A DNA stretch of 5,278 bases from Deltaproteobacteria bacterium (GTDB lineage Bacteria; Desulfobacterota_C; Deferrisomatia; Deferrisomatales; JACRMM01), in the NCBI GenBank assembly GCA_016218905.1, contig JACRCS010000888.1, forward strand, positions 1-5,278. Reading direction: 5' to 3'. Below the pieces are notes generated by a model that saw only the letters and a list, made by a program, of their open reading frames with translations, did no database searches and had not been told where the DNA came from. Position numbers and translations under genes: made by a program. This document shows, piece after piece, positions 5,128 through 5,278 of the stretch (positions within the stretch are counted from its first letter, which is position 1; each line of letters opens with the position of its first letter).

Positions 5128-5278
5128 CTTCCACGAGGACGCTTGGGCCGACTACCTCTACTGGCAGGAGAACGACCGCAAGGTCCTGCGGCGGATCAAC
5201 GAGCTCATCCGGGACGCGCTTTGAACTCCCCACCAGGGGCTCGGAAAGCCCGAACCGCTCAAGCACGCCCTCACCGGC
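5117..5278 (+). pseudogene. yoeB: YoeB-family toxin interrupted by an in-frame TGA at codon 36 (cut by window edge)
   Basis: Translation from the ATG at 5117, which overlaps the antitoxin stop (ATGCGCCTTAG), gives MRLSFHEDAWADYLYWQEND and INELIRDAL, clearly YoeB. A TGA at 5222-5224 then stops it after 35 residues. Beyond it the same frame continues as TPHQGLGKPEPLKHALTG to the edge. This matches E. coli YoeB TPFEGKGKPEPLKHNLSG with no insertion or deletion, so the stop replaces Arg36 (CGA to TGA would be one transition). YoeB is a ribosome-dependent mRNA interferase of about 84 residues. Its catalytic residues (E46, K49, R65, H83 and others in E. coli numbering) all lie after the stop; E46 and K49 are preserved here. 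A 35-residue product should be inactive. Alternatives are a sequencing error, population polymorphism, or stop readthrough. The remaining C terminus lies outside the window. Confidence 0.85.

Overview
GC-rich bacterial DNA with G/C-ending codons throughout. It carries tungsten/molybdenum-type aldehyde oxidoreductase chemistry, a sigma-54 promoter and a YefM/YoeB-type toxin-antitoxin locus. Together these suggest an anaerobic or facultative proteobacterium-like organism, possibly a Desulfobacterota/deltaproteobacterial relative. That placement is inference; nothing in the window fixes the taxon.

Left part (1-2666): two alcohol/aldehyde transcription units diverge from a regulatory region of about 340 bp. 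On the minus strand is the N-terminal part of an ErcA-like iron-dependent alcohol dehydrogenase that runs off the left edge. On the plus strand, a near-consensus sigma-54 promoter (-24/-12 elements at 760-773) drives an aldehyde:ferredoxin oxidoreductase-family gene (828-2591). Inverted repeats about 100 and 190 bp upstream of the expected start are candidate activator sites.

Middle (2592-3886): after a 75-bp gap that opens with a short 9-bp-period palindromic repeat comes a second, different iron-dependent alcohol dehydrogenase (methanol/1,3-propanediol dehydrogenase-like) with all metal ligands. A strong intrinsic terminator follows. The pair looks like an operon for two-step interconversion alcohol <-> aldehyde <-> carboxylate, coupled to NAD(P)H and ferredoxin.

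Right part (3887-5278): a 280-bp non-coding leader precedes a small gene for an exported, extremely acidic repeat protein of unknown function. A 325-bp intergenic stretch then holds several hairpins, and after it lies a yefM-yoeB type toxin-antitoxin module. The antitoxin is intact and preceded by a TGTACA-containing palindrome typical of this family's operator. The toxin frame is interrupted by an in-frame TGA at codon 36 where E. coli YoeB has Arg. Homology continues past the stop in the same frame to the window edge, so the toxin looks recently inactivated, mis-sequenced or read through.

No CRISPR array, tRNA, rRNA or complete insertion sequence was seen. The most notable points are the disrupted toxin beside an intact antitoxin, the sigma-54 control of the AOR-ADH operon, and the acidic secreted repeat protein.
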